A stretch of DNA of 64,000 nt from Hydractinia symbiolongicarpus (taxonomy: Eukaryota; Cnidaria; Hydrozoa; Anthoathecata; Hydractiniidae), in NCBI RefSeq assembly GCF_029227915.1, contig NC_079883.1, forward strand, positions 17,858,001 to 17,922,000. The letters run 5' to 3'. Below the pieces are notes generated by a model, which saw only the letters and a list, made by a program, of their open reading frames with translations, did not search any database and was not told the origin of the DNA. A program made the translations under genes and the position numbers. Shown piece by piece: positions 24,677 to 35,824 of the stretch (its first letter is position 1; each line of letters begins with the position of its first letter).

Positions 24677-27600
24677 CCTGCGCAGGCACGTGCAACCACG
24701 TAATATATGTGTAAGGCCATTATTAAGCTGCAAAAGGCCATGTTACAGTCGTTAGACGCATGTACCCGTAGTTAACGGTGTTATTACGCCATGGCGCAAT
24801 GGAAAACAACTTGGGACGTCGTAGTCCATTGAGAGTGGAAGGATAAGACCAATGGTAACTTGCGCAGGCACGTGCAACCACGTGATATACGTGTAAGGCC
24901 TTTATTAGGGTACAAGAGGCTATATTACAGTCGTTAGACGCATGTACCCGTAGTTAACGGTGTTATTACGCCATGGCGCAATGGAAAACAACTTGGGACG
25001 TCGTAGTCCATTGAGAGTGGAAGGATAAGACCAATGGTAACTTGCGCAGGCACGTGCAACCACGTGATATACGTGTAAGGCCTTTATTAGGCTGCAAAAG
25101 GTCATATTACAGCCTTTAGAGACCTGTACACGTGGTTGACTGTGTTATAAAGCCGTGGCGCAATGGAAAACAACTTGGGACTTCGTAGTCCTTTGAGAGT
25201 GGAAGGATAAGACCAATGATAACCTGCGAAAGCACGTGCAACCACGTGATATACGTGTAAGGCCTTTATTAGTGTACAAGAGGCTATATTACAGCCCTTA
25301 GGGGCTTGTACGTGTGGCTGACGCTGTTATAAAGCCATGGCGCAATGGAAAACTACTTGGGACGTCGTAGTTCAATGAGAGTGGAAGGAGAAGACTTATG
25401 GTAACCTGCGCAGGCACGTGCAACCACGTGATATATGTGTAAGGCCTTTATTAGGCTGCAAGAGGCCATATTACAGTCGTTAGACGCATGTACTTGTAGT
25501 TAACGGTGTTATAACGCCATGGCGCAATGGAAATCGACTTGTGACGTCGTAGTCCATTGAGAGTGGAAGGATTAGACCAATGGTGACCTGCGCAGGCACG
25601 TGGAACAACGTGATTTATGTATACGGACTTTATTAGGCCGCAAAAGCCAATATTACAGCCTTTAGGGGCCTGTACACGTGTTTGAAGGTGTTGTGAAGCC
25701 GTGGCGCTATGAAAAACAACTTGGGACTTCGTAGTCCTTTGAGAGTGGAAGGATAAGACCAATGGTAACTTGCGCAGGCACGTGCAACCACGTGATATAC
25801 GTGTAAGGCCTTTATTAGGCTGCAAAAGATCATATTACAGCCTTTAGAGACCTGTACACGTGGTTCACTGTGTTATAAAGCCGTGGCGCAATGGAAAACA
25901 ACTTGGGACTTCGTAGTCCTTTGAGAGTGGAAGGATAAGACCAATGATAACCTGCGCAGGCACGTGCAACCACGTGATATACGTGTAAGGCCTTTATTAG
26001 TGTACAAGAGGCTATATTACAGCCCTTAGGGGCTTGTACGTGTGGCTGACGCTGTTATAAAGCCATGGCGCAATGGAAAACTACTTGGGACGTCGTAGTT
26101 CATTGAGAGTGGAAGGAGAAGACCAATGGTAACCTGCGCAGGCACGTGCAACCACGTGATATACGTGTAAGGCCTTTATTAGTGTACAAGAGGCTATATT
26201 ACAGCCCTTAGGGGCTTGTACGTGTGGCTGACGCTGTTATAAAGCCATGGCGCAATGAAAAACTACTTGGGACGTCGTAGTTCATTGAGAGAGGAAGGAG
26301 AAGACTTATGGTAACCTGCGCAGGCACGTGCAACCACGTGATATATGTGTAAGGCCTTTATTAGGCTGCAAGAGGCCATATTACAGTCGTTAGACGCATG
26401 TACTTGTAGTTAACGGTGTTATAACGCCATGGCCCAATGGAAATCGACTTGTGACGTCGTAGTCCATTGAGAGTGGAAGGATTAGACCAATGGTAACCTG
26501 CGCAGGCACGTGCAACCACGTGATATACGTGTAAGGCCTTTATTAGGGTACAAGAGGCTATATTACAGCCGTTTGGGGCCTGTGCGCGTGGCTGACGCTG
26601 TTATAAAGCTATGGCGCAATGGAAAACAACTTGGGACGTCGTAGTCCATTGAGAGTGGAAGGATAAGACCAATGGTAACCTGCGCAGGCACGTGGAACAA
26701 CGTGATTCATGTATGCGGACTTTATTAGGCCGCAAAAGGCCATATTACAGCCTTTAGTGGCCTGTACACGTGTTTGACGGTGTTGTAAAGCCGTGGCGCT
26801 ATGGAAAACAACTTGGGACTTCGTAGTCCTTTGAGAGTGGAAGGATAAGACCAATGATAACCTGCGCAGGCACGTGCAACCACGTGATATACGTGTAAGG
26901 CCTTTATTAGTGTACAAGAGGCTATATTGCAGCCCTTAGGGGCTTGTACGTGTGGCTGACGCTGTTATAAAGCCATGGCGCAATGGAAAACTACTTGGGA
27001 CGTCGTAGTTCATTGAGAGTGGAAGGAGAAGACCAATGGTAACCTGCGCAGGCACGTGCACCCACGTGATATATGTTTAAGGCCTTTATTAGGCTGCAAT
27101 AGGCCATATTACAGTCGTTAGACGCATGTACTTGTAGTTAACGGTGTTATAACGCCATGGCGCAATGGAAAACGACTTGTGACGTCGTAGTCCATTGAGA
27201 GTGGAAGGATTAGACCAATGGTAACCTGCGCAGGCACGTGCAACTACGTGATATACGTGTAAGGCCTTTATTAGGCTGCAAGAGGCCATATTACAGTCGT
27301 TAGACGCATGTACTTGTAGTTAACGGTGTTATAACGCCATGGCGCAATGGAAAACGACTTGTGACGTCGTAGTCCATTGAGAGTGGAAGGATTAGACCAA
27401 TGGTAACCTGCGCAGGCACGTGGAACAACGTGATTTATGTATACGGACTTTATTAGGCCGCAAAAGCCAATATTACAGCCTTTAGGGGCCTGTACACGTG
27501 TTTGACGGTGTTGTGAAGCCGTGGCGCTATGGAAAACAACTTGGGACTTCGTAGTCCTTTGAGAGTGGAAGGATAAGACCAATGATAACCTGCGCAGGCA

Positions 27601-27952
27601 CGTGCAACCACGTGATATACGTGTAAGGACTTTATTAGTGTACAAGAGGCTATATTACAGCCCTTAGGGGCTTGTACGTGTGGCTGACGCTGTTATAAAG
27701 CCATGGCGCAATGAAAAACTACTTGGGACGTCGTAGTTCATTGAGAGTGGAAGGAGAAGACTTATGGTAACCTGCGCAGGCACGTGCAACCACGTGATAT
27801 ATGTGTAAGGCCTTTATTAGGCTGCAAAAGGCCATATTACAGTCGTTAGACGCATGTACCAGTAGTTTACGGTGTTATAACGCCATGGCGCAATGGAAAA
27901 CGACTTGTGACGTCGTAGTCCATTGAGAGTGGAAGGATTAGACAAATGGTAA

Positions 27953-28126
27953 CCTGCGCAGGCACGTGGAACCACGTGATATACGTGTAAGGCCTTTATT
28001 AGGCTGCAAGAGGCAGCCTTTAGGGGCCTGTACACGTGGTTGACGGTGTTGTGAAGCCGTGGCGCTATGAAAAACAACTTGGGACTTCGTAGTCCTTTGA
28101 GAGTGGAAGGATAAGACCAATGATAA
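27953..28126 (-). repeat. 174-bp short monomer
   Basis: The 8-bp deletion lies at about 28012. It equals 22691-22864 shifted by 5262 bp. Confidence 0.9.
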
Positions 28127-29582
28127 CCTGCGCAGGCACGTGCAACCACGTAATATATGTGTAAGGCCATTATTAGGCTGCAAAAGGCCATATTACAGTC
28201 GTTAGACGCATGTACCCGTAGTTAACGGTGTTATTACGCCATGGCGCAATGGAAAACAACTTGGGACGTCGTAGTCCATTGAGAGTGGAAGGATAAGACC
28301 AATGGTAACTTGCGCAGGCACGTGCAACCACGTGATATACGTGTAAGGCCTTTATTAGGGTACAAGAGGCTATATTACAGTCGTTAGACGCATGTACCCG
28401 TAGTTAACGGTGTTATTACGCCATGGCGCAATGGAAAACAACTTGGGACGTCGTAGTCCATTGAGAGTGGAAGGATAAGACCAATGGTAACTTGCGCAGG
28501 CACGTGCAACCACGTGATATACGTGTAAGGCCTTTATTAGGCTGCAAAAGGTCATATTACAGCCTTTAGAGACCTGTACACGTGGTTGACTGTGTTATAA
28601 AGCCGTGGCGCAATGGAAAACAACTTGGGACTTCGTAGTCCTTTGAGAGTGGAAGGATAAGACCAATGATAACCTGCGCAGGCACGTGCAACCACGTGAT
28701 ATACGTGTAAGGCCTTTATTAGTGTACAAGAGGCTATATTACAGCCCTTAGGGGCTTGTACGTGTGGCTGACGCTGTTATAAAGCCATGGCGCAATGGAA
28801 AACTACTTGGAACGTCGTAGTTCATTGAGAGTGGAAGGATAAGACCAATGATAACCTGCGCAGGCACGTGCAACCACGTAATATATGTGTAAGGCCATTA
28901 TTAGGCTGCAAAAGGCCATATTACAGTCGTTAGACGCATGTACCCGTAGTTAACGGTGTTATTACGCCATGGCGCAATGGAAAACAACTTGGGACGTCGT
29001 AGTCCATTGAGAGTGGAAGGATAAGACCAATGGTAACTTGCGCAGGCACGTGCAACCACGTGATATACGTGTAAGGCCTTTATTAGGGTACAAGAGGCTA
29101 TATTACAGTCGTTAGACGCATGTACCCGTAGTTAACGGTGTTATTACGCCATGGCGCAATGGAAAACAACTTGGGACGTCGTAGTCCATTGAGAGTGGAA
29201 GGATAAGACCAATGGTAACTTGCGCAGGCACGTGCAACCACGTGATATACGTGTAAGGCCTTTATTAGGCTGCAAAAGGTCATATTACAGCCTTTAGAGA
29301 CCTGTACACGTGGTTGACTGTGTTATAAAGCCGTGGCGCAATGAAAAACAACTTGGGACTTCGTAGTCCTTTGAGAGTGGAAGGATAAGACCAATGATAA
29401 CCTGCGCAGGCACGTGCAACCACGTGATATACGTGTAAGGCCTTTATTAGTGTACAAGAGGCTATATTACAGCCCTTAGGGGCTTGTACGTGTGGCTGAC
29501 GCTGTTATAAAGCCATGGCGCAATGGAAAACTACTTGGAACGTCGTAGTTCATTGAGAGTGGAAGGAGAAGACCAATGGTAA
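28127..29582 (-). repeat. 728-bp tetramer pair inside 5262-bp copy 2
   Basis: Equals 22865-24320 shifted by 5262 bp, with landmarks 28127 and 28855. Confidence 0.82.
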
Positions 29583-29810
29583 CCTGCGCAGGCACGTGCA
29601 ACCACGTGATATACGTGTAAGGCCTTTATTAGTGTACAAGAGGCTATATTACAGCCCTTAGGGGCTTGTACGTGTGGCTGACGCTGTTATAAAGCCATGG
29701 CGCAATGAAAAACTACTTGGGACGTCGTAGTTCATTGAGAGTGGAAGGAGAAGACTTATCGTAACCTGCGCAGGCACGTGCAACCACGTGATATATGTGT
29801 AAGGCCTTTA

Positions 29811-31831
29811 TTAGGGTACAAGAGGCTATATTACAGTCGTTAGACGCATGTACCCGTAGTTAACGGTGTTATTACGCCATGGCGCAATGGAAATCGACTT
29901 GTGACGTCGTAGTCCATTGAGAGTGGAAGGATTAGACCAATGGTAACCTGCGCAGGCACGTGGAACAACGTGATTTATGTATACGGACTTTATTAGGCCG
30001 CAAAAGCCAATATTACAGCCTTTAGGGGCCTGTACACGTGTTTGACGGTGTTGTGAAGCCGTGGCGCTATGAAAAACAACTTGGGACTTCGTAGTCCTTT
30101 GAGAGTGGAAGGATATGACCAATGATAACCTGCGCAGGCACGTGCAACCACTTGATATACGTGTAAGGTCTTTATTAGGCCGCAAGAGGCCATATTACAG
30201 TCGTTAGACGCATGTACTCGTAGTTAACGGTGTTATTACGCCATGGCGCAATGGAAAACAACTTGGGACGTCGTAGTCCATTGAGAGTGGAAGGATAAGA
30301 CCAATGGTAACTTGCGCAGGCACGTGCAACCACGTGATATACGTGTAAGGCCTTTATTAGGCTGCAAAAGATCATATTACAGCCTTTAGAGACCTGTACA
30401 CGTGGTTCACTGTGTTATAAAGCCGTGGCGCAATGGAAAACAACTTGGGACTTCGTAGTCCTTTGAGAGTGGAAGGATAAGACCAATGATAACCTGCGCA
30501 GACACGTGCAACCACGTGATATACGTGTAAGGCCTTTATTAGTGTACAAGAGGCTATATTACAGCCCTTAGGGGCTTGTACGTGTGGCTGACGCTGTTAT
30601 AAAGCCATGGCGCAATGGAAAACTACTTGGGACGTCGTAGTTCATTGAGAGTGGAAGGAGAAGACCAATGGTAACCTGCGCAGGCACGTGCAACCACGTG
30701 ATATACGTGTAAGGCCTTTATTAGTGTACAAGAGGCTATATTACAGCCCTTAGGGGCTTGTACGTGTGGCTGACGCTGTTATAAAGCCATGGCGCAATGA
30801 AAAACTACTTGGGACGTCGTAGTTCATTGAGAGAGGAAGGAGAAGACTTATGGTAACCTGCGCAGGCACGTGCAACCACGTGATATATGTGTAAGGCCTT
30901 TATTAGGCTGCAAGAGGCCATATTACAGTCGTTAGACGCATGTACTTGTAGTTAACGGTGTTATAACGCCATGGCGCAATGGAAATCGACTTGTGACGTC
31001 GTAGTCCATTGAGAGTGGAAGGATTAGACCAATGGTAACCTGCGCAGGCACGTGCAACCACGTGATATACGTGTAAGGCCTTTATTAGGGTACAAGAGGC
31101 TATATTACAGCCGTTTGGGGCCTGTGCGCGTGGCTGACGCTGTTATAAAGCTATGGCGCAATGGAAAACAACTTGGGACGTCGTAGTCCATTGAGAGTGG
31201 AAGGATAAGACCAATGGTAACCTGCGCAGGCACGTGGAACAACGTGATTCATGTATGCGGACTTTATTAGGCCGCAAAAGGCCATAATACAGCCTTTAGG
31301 GGCCTGTACACGTGTTTGACGGTGTTGTAAAGCCGTGGCGCTATGGAAAACAACTTGGGACTTCGTAGTCCTTTGAGAGTGGAAGGATAAGACCAATGAT
31401 AACCTGCGCAGGCACGTGCAACCACGTGATATACGTGTAAGGCCTTTATTAGTGTACAAGAGGCTATATTGCAGCCCTTAGGGGCTTGTACGTGTGGCTG
31501 ACGCTGTTATAAAGCCATGGCGCAATGGAAAACTACTTGGGACGTCGTAGTTCATTGAGAGTGGAAGGAGAAGACCAATGGTAACCTGCGCAGGCACGTG
31601 CACCCACGTGATATACGTTTAAGGCCTTTATTAGGCTGCAATAGGCCATATTACAGTCGTTAGACGCATGTACTTGTAGTTAACGGTGTTATAACGCCAT
31701 GGCGCAATGGAAAACGACTTGTGACGTCGTAGTCCATTGAGAGTGGAAGGATTAGACCAATGGTAACCTGCGCAGGCACGTGCAACTACGTGATATACGT
31801 GTAAGGCCTTTATTAGGCTGCAAGAGGCCAT
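29811..31831 (-). repeat. Right flank copy of the ~16.9-kb spaced repeat
   Basis: Partner of 12925-15127. It carries the same GGATATGACC and GGTTCACTGTG marks and lacks one monomer relative to the left flank, near 30190. Confidence 0.75.
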
Positions 31832-32494
31832 ATTACAGTCGTTAGACGCATGTACTTGTAGTTAACGGTGTTATAACGCCATGGCGCAATGGAAAACGAC
31901 TTGTGACGTCGTAGTCCATTGAGAGTGGAAGGATTAGACCAATGGTAACCTGCGCAGGCACGTGGAACAACGTGATTTATGTATACGGACTTTATTAGGC
32001 CGCAAAAGGCCATATTACAGCCTTTAGGGGCCTGTACACGTGTTTGACGGTGTTGTAAAGCCGTGGCGCAATGGAAAACAACTTGGGACTTCGTAGTCCT
32101 TTGAGAGTGGAAGGATAAGACCAATGATAACCTGCGCAGGCATGTGCAACCACGTGATATACGTGTAAGGCCCTTATTAGTGTACAAGAGGCTATATTAC
32201 AGCCCTTAGGGGCTTGTACGTGTGGCTGACGCTGTTATAAAGCCATGGCGCAATGAAAAACTACTTGGGACGTCGTAGTTCATTGAGAGTGGAAGGAGAA
32301 GACTTATGGTAACCTGCGCAGGCACGTGCAACCACGTGATATATGTGTAAGGCCTTTATTAGGCTGCAAAAGGCCATATTACAGTCGTTAGACGCATGTA
32401 CCCGTAGTTAACGGTGTTATAACGCCATGGCGCAATGGAAAACGACTTGTGACGTCGTAGTCCATTGAGAGTGGAAGGATTAGTCAAATGGTAA

Positions 32495-32629
32495 CCTGCG
32501 CAGGCACGTGGAACCACGTGATATACGTGTAAGGCCTTTATTAGGCTGCAAGAGGCAGCCTTTAGGGGCCTGTACACGTGGTTTACGGTGTTGTGAAGCC
32601 GTGGCCCATTGGTCTAATCCTAATGGTAA
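32495..32629 (-). repeat. 135-bp micro-inverted monomer, left-arm copy
   Basis: After GTGAAGCCGTGGC the monomer holds CCATTGGTCTAATCC at 32606-32620. This is the reverse complement of the normal minus-orientation segment GGATTAGACCAATGG. The sequence then resumes as TAATGGTAACCTG. About 39 bp of the short monomer are missing, so the unit is 135 bp. The 8-bp deletion is also present. Confidence 0.9.
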
Positions 32630-33102
32630 CCTGCACAGGCACGTGCAACCACGTGATATATGTGTAAGGCCTTTATTAGGCTGAAAAGGCCATATTACAG
32701 TCGTTAGACGCATGTACCCGTAGTTAACGGTGTTATTACGCCATGGCGCAATGGAAAACAACTTGGGACGTCGTAGTCCATTGAGAGTGGAAGGATAAGA
32801 CCAATGGTAACTTGCGCAGGCACGTGGAACCACGTGATATACGTGTAAGGCCTTTATTAGGGTACAAGAGGCTATATTGCAGCCCTTAGGGGCCTGTACC
32901 TGTAATTGACGTCGTTATAACGCCATGACACAATGGTAAACAACTTGGAACGTCGTAGTCCATTGAGAGTGGAAGGATTAGACGAATAGTAACCTGCGCA
33001 GGCACGTGGAACAACGCGAATTGGGTGTACGGCCTCTATTAGGCAGCAAAAGGCCATACTATAGCCTTTAGAGGCATGTACACGTGGCTGACTGTGTTAT
33101 AA

Positions 33103-33105
33103 AGG
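33103..33105. other. Left orientation-switch junction
   Basis: Minus-orientation sequence runs through GTGTTATAAAG, ending at 33104, and plus-orientation sequence starts in AGGTTACCATTG at 33103. The two bases AG at 33103-33104 fit both sides, so the join has 2 bp of microhomology and no filler. The left monomer is cut just before its CCATGG and the right one just after CCTGCGC, so both partners are broken mid-unit at unrelated points. This looks like end joining or template switching rather than homologous exchange; the mechanism is inference. Confidence 0.9.
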
Positions 33106-35072
33106 TTACCATTGATCTTATCCTTCCACTCTCAATGGACTACGACGTCCCAAGTTGTTTTCCGTTGCGCCATCGCGTAATAACACCGTTAACTACGGGT
33201 ACATGCGTCTAACGACTGTAATATGGCCTTTTGCAGCTTAATAAAGGCCTTACACATATATCACGTGGTTGCACGTGCCTGCGCAGGTTACCATTAGTCT
33301 TCTCCTTCCACTCTCAATGAACTACGACGTCTCAAGTAGTTTTTCATTGCGCCATGGCTTTATAACAGCGTCAGCCACACGTACAAGCCCCTAAGGGCTG
33401 TAATATAGCCTCTTGTACACTTATAAAGGCCTTACACGTATATCACGTGGTTGCACGTGCCTGCGCAGGTTATCATTGGTCTTATCCTTCCACTCTCAAA
33501 GGACTACGAAGTCCCAAGTTGTTTTTCATAGCGCCACGGCTTCACAACACCGTCAAACACGTGTACAGGCCCCTAAAGGCTGTAATATGGCCTTTTGCGG
33601 CCTAATAAAGTCCGTATACATAAATCACGTTGTTCCACATGCCTGCGCAGGTTACCATTGGTCTAATCCTTCCACTCTCAATGGACTACGACGTCACAAG
33701 TCGTTTTCCATTGCGCCATGGTGTTATAACACCGTTAACTACAAGTACATGCGTCTAACGACTGTAATATGGCATCTTGCAGCCTAATAAAGGCCTTACA
33801 CGTATATCACGTGGTTGCACGTGCCTGCGCAGGTTACCATTAGTCTTCTCCTTCAACTCTCAATGAACTACGACGTCCCAAGTAGTTTTTCATTGCGCCA
33901 TGGCTTTATAACAGCGTCAGCCACACGTACAAGCCCCTAAGGGCTGTAATATAGCCTCTTGTACACTAATAAAGGCCTTACACGTATATCACGTGGTTGC
34001 ACGTGCCTGCGCAGGTTACCATTGGTCTTATCCTTCCACTCGCAATGGACTACGACGTCCCAAGTTGTTTTCCATTGCGCCATGGCGTTATAACACCGTT
34101 AACTACGGGTACATGCGTCTAACGACTGTAATATGGCCTTTTGCAGCCTAATAAAGGCCTTACACATATATCACGTGGTTGCACGTGCCTGCGCAGGTTA
34201 CCATAAGTCTTCTCCTTCCACTCTCAATGAACTACGACGTCCCAAGTAGTTTTTTATCGCGCCATGGCTTTCTAACAGCGTCAGCCACACGTACAAGCCC
34301 CTAAGGGCTGTAATATAGCCTCTTGTACACTAATAAAGGCCCTACGAGTATATCACGTGGTTGCACGTGCCTGCGCAGGTTATCATTGGTCTTATCCTTC
34401 CACTCTCAAAGGACTACGAAGTCCCAAGTTGTTTTCCATAGCGCCACGGCTTCACAACACCGTCAAACACGTGTACAGGCCCCTAAAGGCTGTAATATTG
34501 GCTTTTGCGGCTTAATAAAGTCCGTATACATAAATCACGTTGTTCCACGTGCCTGCGCAGGTTAGCATTGGTCTTATCCTTCCACTCTCAATGGACTACG
34601 ACGTCACAAGTCGTTTTCCATTGCGCCACAGCTTTATAACACGGTCAACCACGTGTACAGGCCCCTAAAGGCTGTAATATTGGCTTTTGCGGCCTAATAA
34701 AGTCCGTATACATAAATCACGTTGTTCCACGTGCCTGCGCAGGTTACCATTGGTCTAATCCTTCCACTCTCAATGGACTACGACGTCACAAGTCGTTTTC
34801 CATTGCGCCATGGCGTTATAACACCGTTAACTACAAGTACATGCGTCTAACGACTGTAATATGGCCTCTTGCAGCCTAATAAAGGCCTTACACGTATATC
34901 ACGTGGTTGCACGTGCCTGCGCAGGTTACCATTGGTCTAATCCTTCCACTCTCAATGGACTACGACGTCACAAGTCGTTTTGCATTGCGCCATGGCGTTA
35001 TAACACCGTTAACTACAAGTACATGCGTCTAACGACTGTAATATGGCCTCTTGCAGCCTAATAAAGGCCTTA

Positions 35073-35107
35073 CACGTATATCACGTGGTTGCACGTGCCT
35101 GCGCAGG
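35073..35107 (+). other. Phased CACGT cluster and landmark palindrome (type copy)
   Basis: CACGTA at 35073, CACGTG at 35082 and CACGTG at 35092 lie 9 and 10 bp apart, about one helical turn. They are followed directly by the 10-bp perfect palindrome CCTGCGCAGG at 35098-35107. CACGTG is itself palindromic and is the core of E-box/G-box sites. The arrangement recurs in most E, G and H monomers; F and B use CACGTTGTTCCACGTG instead. Whether a protein binds here is unknown. Confidence 0.6.
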
Positions 35108-35279
35108 TTACCATTGGTCTTCTCCTTCCACTCTCAATGAACTACGACGTCCCAAGTAGTTTTCCATTGCGCCATGGCTTTATAACAGCGTCAGCCACAC
35201 GTACAAGCCCCTAAGGGCTGCAATATAGCCTCTTGTACACTAATAAAGGCCTTACACGTATATCACGTGGTTGCACGTG
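35098..35279 (+). repeat. Type monomer E (182 bp)
   Basis: Class E is recognised by TTCTCC in place of TTATCC or TAATCC, by AATGAACTACG, by AAGTAGTTTT, by GCTTTATAACAGCGTCAGCC, and by the small hairpin AGCCCCTAAGGGCT near its middle, followed by TCTTGTACAC. It is the first member of the E-F-G trimer. Subvariants differ at the start (ACCATTGG, ACCATTAG or ACCATAAG). Confidence 0.9.
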
Positions 35280-35461
35280 CCTGCGCAGGTTATCATTGGT
35301 CTTATCCTTCCACTCTCAAAGGACTACGAAGTCCCAAGTTGTTTTCCATTGCGCCATGGCTTTATAACACAGTCAGCCACGTGTACATGCCTCTAAAGGC
35401 TATAGTATGGCCTTTTGCTGCCTAATAGAGGCTGTACACATAAATCACGTTGTTCCACGTG
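35280..35461 (+). repeat. Type monomer B (182 bp)
   Basis: Class B starts like F (TTATCATTGG, TCAAAGGACTACGAAG) but has TATAACACAGTCAGCC, ATGCCTCTAAAGGCTATAG, and TGCTGCCTAATAGAGGC. In this block it is followed by C, D and H, and the same B-C-D-H order is found again at 40269-40995. Confidence 0.88.
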
Positions 35462-35643
35462 CCTGCGCAAGTTACGATCGGACTAATCTTTCCACTCTCA
35501 ATGGACTAAGACGTCCCAAGTTGTTTGCAATTGCGCCACAGCTTTATAACACCGTCAACCACGTGTACAGGTCTCTAAAGGCTGTAATATGACCTTTTGC
35601 AGCCTAATAAAGGCCGTACACCCAATTCGCGTTGTTCCACGTG
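35462..35643 (+). repeat. Type monomer C (182 bp)
   Basis: Class C is recognised by GCGCAAGTTACGATCGG, CTAATCTTTCC, GACTAAGACGTCC, TTTGCAATTGCGCCACAGC, CAGGTCTCTAAAGGC and CACCCAATTCGCG. It is one of the most divergent classes. In the left arm it appears at about 1.75-1.95, 3.4-3.6 and 5.75-5.95 kb, where one copy is rearranged. Confidence 0.88.
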
Positions 35644-35824
35644 CCTGCGCAGGTTACTATTCGTCTAATCCTTCCACTCTCAATGGACTACGACGTTCCA
35701 AGTTGTTTACCATTGTGTCATGGCGTTATAACGCCGTCAATTACAGGTACAGGCCCCTAAGGGCTGCAATTGGCCTCTTGTACCCTAATAAAGGCCTTAC
35801 ACGTATATCACGTGGTTGCACGTG
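35644..35824 (+). repeat. Type monomer D (181 bp)
   Basis: Class D is recognised by TTACTATTCGTC, GACGTTCCAAG, TTTACCATTGTGTCATGG and ACGCCGTCAATTACAGG. This copy is 181 bp because GCAATTGGCC replaces the usual GCAATATAGCC; the same one-base loss occurs in the related copy at 40633-40813, supporting common descent of those two blocks. Confidence 0.88.

Larger units (their letters stand above)
24496..29757 (-). repeat. 5262-bp tandem duplication, copy 2
   Basis: Starts at the junction where E-type GACTT is joined to ATGGTAACCTGCGCAGG. It ends near 29757, where ATCGTAACC and then GTGCAACC replace ATGGTAACC and GTGGAACC. The monomer phase is kept across the junction, as expected of unequal exchange between homologous monomers. 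Confidence 0.9.
1..33104 (-). repeat. 182-bp satellite array, left arm (minus orientation)
   Basis: This is an uninterrupted tandem array of about 182 monomers. The landmark CCTGCGCAGG or a near variant recurs at 95, 277, 459, 641, 823, 1005, 1187 and onward with spacing 182. Exceptions include 181 at 1915-2095, 170 and 191 around 5736-6096, 174 and 148 at several places, and 135 at 32495. No unique sequence interrupts it. The arm is layered: mixed monomers at 1-6.6 kb, multimers at 6.6-13.7 kb, a nearly identical core at about 13.7-29.8 kb, then mixed multimers to 33.1 kb. Unit size and tandem order fit eukaryotic centromeric or heterochromatic satellite; the chromosomal location is inference. 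Confidence 0.97.

Noticed and set aside
33061-33125. Transposon or insertion site at the polarity switch
   Set aside because: No terminal repeats, target duplication or foreign sequence: both sides are satellite up to the join.
33330-33365. TATA-box promoter from TATAAAG next to CCATGG (read on the minus strand in E-type monomers here)
   Set aside because: The motif recurs in many units as part of a short AT-rich palindrome. Nothing else marks a promoter and no gene follows.
33413-33787. Open reading frames of 61-125 codons throughout the window, many nearly identical
   Set aside because: They are translations of the satellite. The 182-bp unit is 2 mod 3, so the frame changes at each copy and a stop follows within two monomers. 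They appear on whichever strand the monomer is read, often in overlapping frames, start at repeat-internal codons, and show no codon bias or protein domain.
35098-35279. tRNA, 5S rRNA or pol III SINE origin of the monomer
   Set aside because: No recognisable A-box/B-box pair at correct spacing, no cloverleaf, no oligo-T terminator and no A-rich tail.
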